Shown: one piece after another, positions 62,485 through 64,000 of the stretch
How the letters are laid out: the number at the start of each line of letters is the position of its first letter
How positions within the stretch are numbered: the stretch's first letter is position 1
Assembly: GCA_965218775.1 (NCBI GenBank)
Contig: CBDCLS010000006.1
Coordinates: 2,604,001 to 2,668,000 of the forward strand
Reading direction: 5' to 3'
DNA: 64,000 nucleotides
Source of the DNA: CAUZIZ01 sp965218775
GTDB lineage: Bacteria > Acidobacteriota > UBA6911 > RPQK01 > JAJDTT01
Program-made: the position numbers and the translations under genes
Notes under the pieces: model-generated
What the model was told of the DNA's origin: nothing
Databases searched by the model: none
The model's input: only the letters and a program-made list of their open reading frames with translations

Positions 62485-63702
62485 CTACAGAGGTCTATCC
62501 TCAACCTCGATGAAAATGGGGCCGCTGTAGGGGTTTTCCGCCGCCACGGCTTCATTCAGTTCGATGCCGAGGCCTGGTTTGGTGGGGGGGATGATGTATC
62601 CCTCCTCCCATTGAAGGGGCTCTTTGACGATCTCGGCGTGAAAGCCCCCGAAAGTTTCGATGCTCTCCTGGATCAGGAAATTGGGGCTGCAAGTAGCGAT
62701 CTGGATGTTGGCGGCTGCCTCGATCGGTCCGCAGTAGAGGTGGGGGGCTAGTTGAGCGTAGTGAGCTTCCGCCATACCGGCGATCTTCTTCGCCTCCAGG
62801 ATGCCCCCTACTCGTCCCAATGCCGGCTGGATTATCGCCGCCGCCTGTTTCTGTAGCAACTCGGCGAACTCATACTTTGTCGTAAGGCGCTCTCCTGAGG
62901 CAACCGGGATGCTGGTAGAGCGGGCAACGCGAGCCATTTCTTCCCGATTCTCGGGCGGCACCGGCTCCTCCAACCACAGTGGATCAAAGGGTTCCAATCT
63001 CTTTGCCAGGCGAATCGCGCTAGAAGTCGTCATCTGACCGTGTGTCCCTATCAGCAGGTCGCAGCGGCTGCCGACGGCCTCTCGTATGTTCTTGACCACC
63101 AACTCGGCATTCTCGAGTGCCTTCAGCGAAAGTTGTCTGGGGTCGAAGGCAGACATGGGCATGACCGGATCGAACTTGAGCGCGGTGAAACCCTGGTCGA
63201 CGTATTGGAGGGCTCGTTTCGGTCCCAGATCGGGATCGCCGAAGGCATCGGCTACGGCCAGCACATCCTGTTCCTCGCAGGAGTCTGCTGCGTTGTCACT
63301 GGCCGGATAGATGTAGGTATAGGAACGGAGCCTCTCGTGCACCTGGCCTCCGAGGAGATTGTAGATGGGCTGGTCGAGGGCCTTGCCGATGATGTCCCAG
63401 CAGGCCATTTCGATGCCGCTCAGCACGCCCACCAAGCTCAGGTCCGGATGCTGGGTGTAGCCGCTGGAATAGATGATCCGCCAGAGACGCTCGATCTTGA
63501 ACGGCTCGCAGCCTAGGACATAGCGCTCCACCACGTCCTCGATCAGCTGCGTGACCTTGTGAGGATGGAAGGGGACTCCGTAGACCTCGCCGAAGCCCTG
63601 AATCTGATCGTCTGTGGTGAGCTTCAAGAAAACGAAATAGGCTCCCCCGTGGTGGGGTGGCGGATTCGCTACGACATAGGTCTTGAGACCGGCAATTTTC
63701 AT
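62485..63702 (-). CDS. Mandelate racemase/muconate lactonizing enzyme superfamily protein
   Basis: A 405-residue enolase-superfamily enzyme. N-terminal cap MKIAGLKTYVVANPPPHHGG, barrel with catalytic-lysine region FTALKFDPVMPMS near residue 178, the metal ligands Asp in DLLIGTHGQMTTSSAIRLAK, Glu in DPLWLEEPVPPENREEM, Glu in IPVASGERLTTKYEF, and late HLYCGPIEAAANIQIA. It dehydrates or isomerises a sugar acid or similar. ATG 63702 is 8 nt from AGGAG. Its tail-to-tail neighbour is the SMP-30-like gene. Confidence 0.9.
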   Translation of the reverse strand: MKIAGLKTYVVANPPPHHGGAYFVFLKLTTDDQIQGFGEVYGVPFHPHKVTQLIEDVVERYVLGCEPFKIERLWRIIYSSGYTQHPDLSLVGVLSGIEMACWDIIGKALDQPIYNLLGGQVHERLRSYTYIYPASDNAADSCEEQDVLAVADAFGDPDLGPKRALQYVDQGFTALKFDPVMPMSAFDPRQLSLKALENAELVVKNIREAVGSRCDLLIGTHGQMTTSSAIRLAKRLEPFDPLWLEEPVPPENREEMARVARSTSIPVASGERLTTKYEFAELLQKQAAAIIQPALGRVGGILEAKKIAGMAEAHYAQLAPHLYCGPIEAAANIQIATCSPNFLIQESIETFGGFHAEIVKEPLQWEEGYIIPPTKPGLGIELNEAVAAENPYSGPIFIEVEDRPL

Positions 63703-63787
63703 GATCAACACTCCTCTTGTTGAGTCATCCCCGTGTCTTTATAACTGCAGTAGCAGGGTACCTGTTTCGCGTACTTGGGAGAAGCTG

Positions 63788-64000
63788 CTAAACAGATATA
63801 GCGCTGTGCCTTCTGCTCTCCCAGCGGGTTCCCACCACCAGGACGATCAGGGTAATGGGGAGTCCGATCAAGATGGGATCGATGGTCCAGACTACCATGA
63901 TCGAACCTACTTCCTCGACCCCTCCCAGTAGTTGGAGCAGTAGGATGACGGAGGCACCGACCAGCATCGACGCCAGGACGGTGTTTGGGGCACGCCTTAC
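63788..64000 (-). CDS. C-terminal part of a membrane transporter (cut by window edge)
   Basis: A 70-codon open frame at the window edge, minus strand, ends in TAG at 63788-63790. It contains two hydrophobic segments (ASMLVGASVILLLQLLGG and IDPILIGLPITLIVLVVG) followed by a short charged tail (TRWESRRHS). This looks like the last helices of a secondary transporter of the sodium/solute symporter kind, but the diagnostic part is outside the window. It would precede the MR/enolase gene on the same strand. Confidence 0.6.
   Translation of the reverse strand, partial: VRRAPNTVLASMLVGASVILLLQLLGGVEEVGSIMVVWTIDPILIGLPITLIVLVVGTRWESRRHSAISV

Noticed and set aside
1..64000. tRNA or rRNA genes
   Set aside because: No cloverleaf-like stretch with a GTTCGAATC-type T arm plus matching acceptor, and no rRNA-like sequence was noticed on reading; a dedicated scan was not possible.
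1..64000. Prophage or integrated plasmid
   Set aside because: No integrase, terminase, capsid, partition or transposase gene was found; only small non-coding elements.

Overview
The window looks like chromosomal DNA from a free-living or symbiotic heterotroph of moderate-to-high GC. The best guess is an Acidobacteriota-type bacterium. This is an inference from gene style: a Ser/Thr kinase with a PD40/TolB-like propeller, a DUF1800/DUF1501 pair, a FHA-GAF-SpoIIE phosphatase, a trypsin-like protease with a C-terminal domain I associate with this group, a sulfatase, PQQ and kelch propellers, ThuA-like and Gfo/Idh/MocA proteins. No rRNA or tRNA was seen, so the phylum is not proven.

Layout. 1-2.3 kb: phosphate uptake pair (DUF47/PhoU-like plus PiT permease). 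2.3-6.1 kb: a large palindrome, a GC-rich decayed block (frameshifted M50 protease plus the tail of an upstream gene), a small secreted protein, an unusual membrane protein with a pseudopilin-like tail, and remnants of two sialidase-like genes. 6.1-10.8 kb: catabolic genes (amidohydrolase, Ldh2-type dehydrogenase with a frameshift, DapA-like lyase, PhyH-type dioxygenase). 10.8-13.1 kb: a 761-aa orphan. 13.7-20.3 kb: an exported-protein series (TlpA-like protein, GH43/32-like propeller, Tat protein, exported methyltransferase, ThuA-like lipoprotein) ending with an orphan histidine kinase. 20.3-28.8 kb: a large two-part propeller protein, YajQ, a 2Fe-2S ferredoxin, kelch and PQQ propellers, a sulfatase. 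29-34.7 kb: FHA/GAF/SpoIIE phosphatase, Ser/Thr kinase, MsrA, cupin. 35-48.6 kb: oxidoreductases, a Na+/solute symporter, a ThDP decarboxylase, a lactonase, a probable selenoprotein, an aldolase-type lyase, an Smr protein and a class V aminotransferase. 48.8-64 kb: GntP permease and FAD/FeS oxidase, DUF1800/DUF1501, protease, PhyH, amidohydrolase, SMP-30, enolase-superfamily enzyme and the tail of a membrane transporter. Many products fit uptake and breakdown of sugar acids, hydroxy acids and decorated glycans; this is inferred from families, not shown.

Two themes stand out. First, a thioredoxin-fold lipoprotein (44592-45656, minus) has an in-frame UGA exactly where the first redox Cys belongs (U-T-T-C), with conserved reading frame for about 120 codons beyond it and a small hairpin 12 nt after the UGA: a probable selenoprotein. 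Second, the spaces between genes are packed with at least eight families of short palindromic or MITE-like repeats. Several copies supply the stop codon of the neighbouring gene, and several lie next to truncated genes. Four genes are broken by what looks like one extra base, three of them in G/C runs, which points to sequencing or assembly error at least as much as to gene decay.
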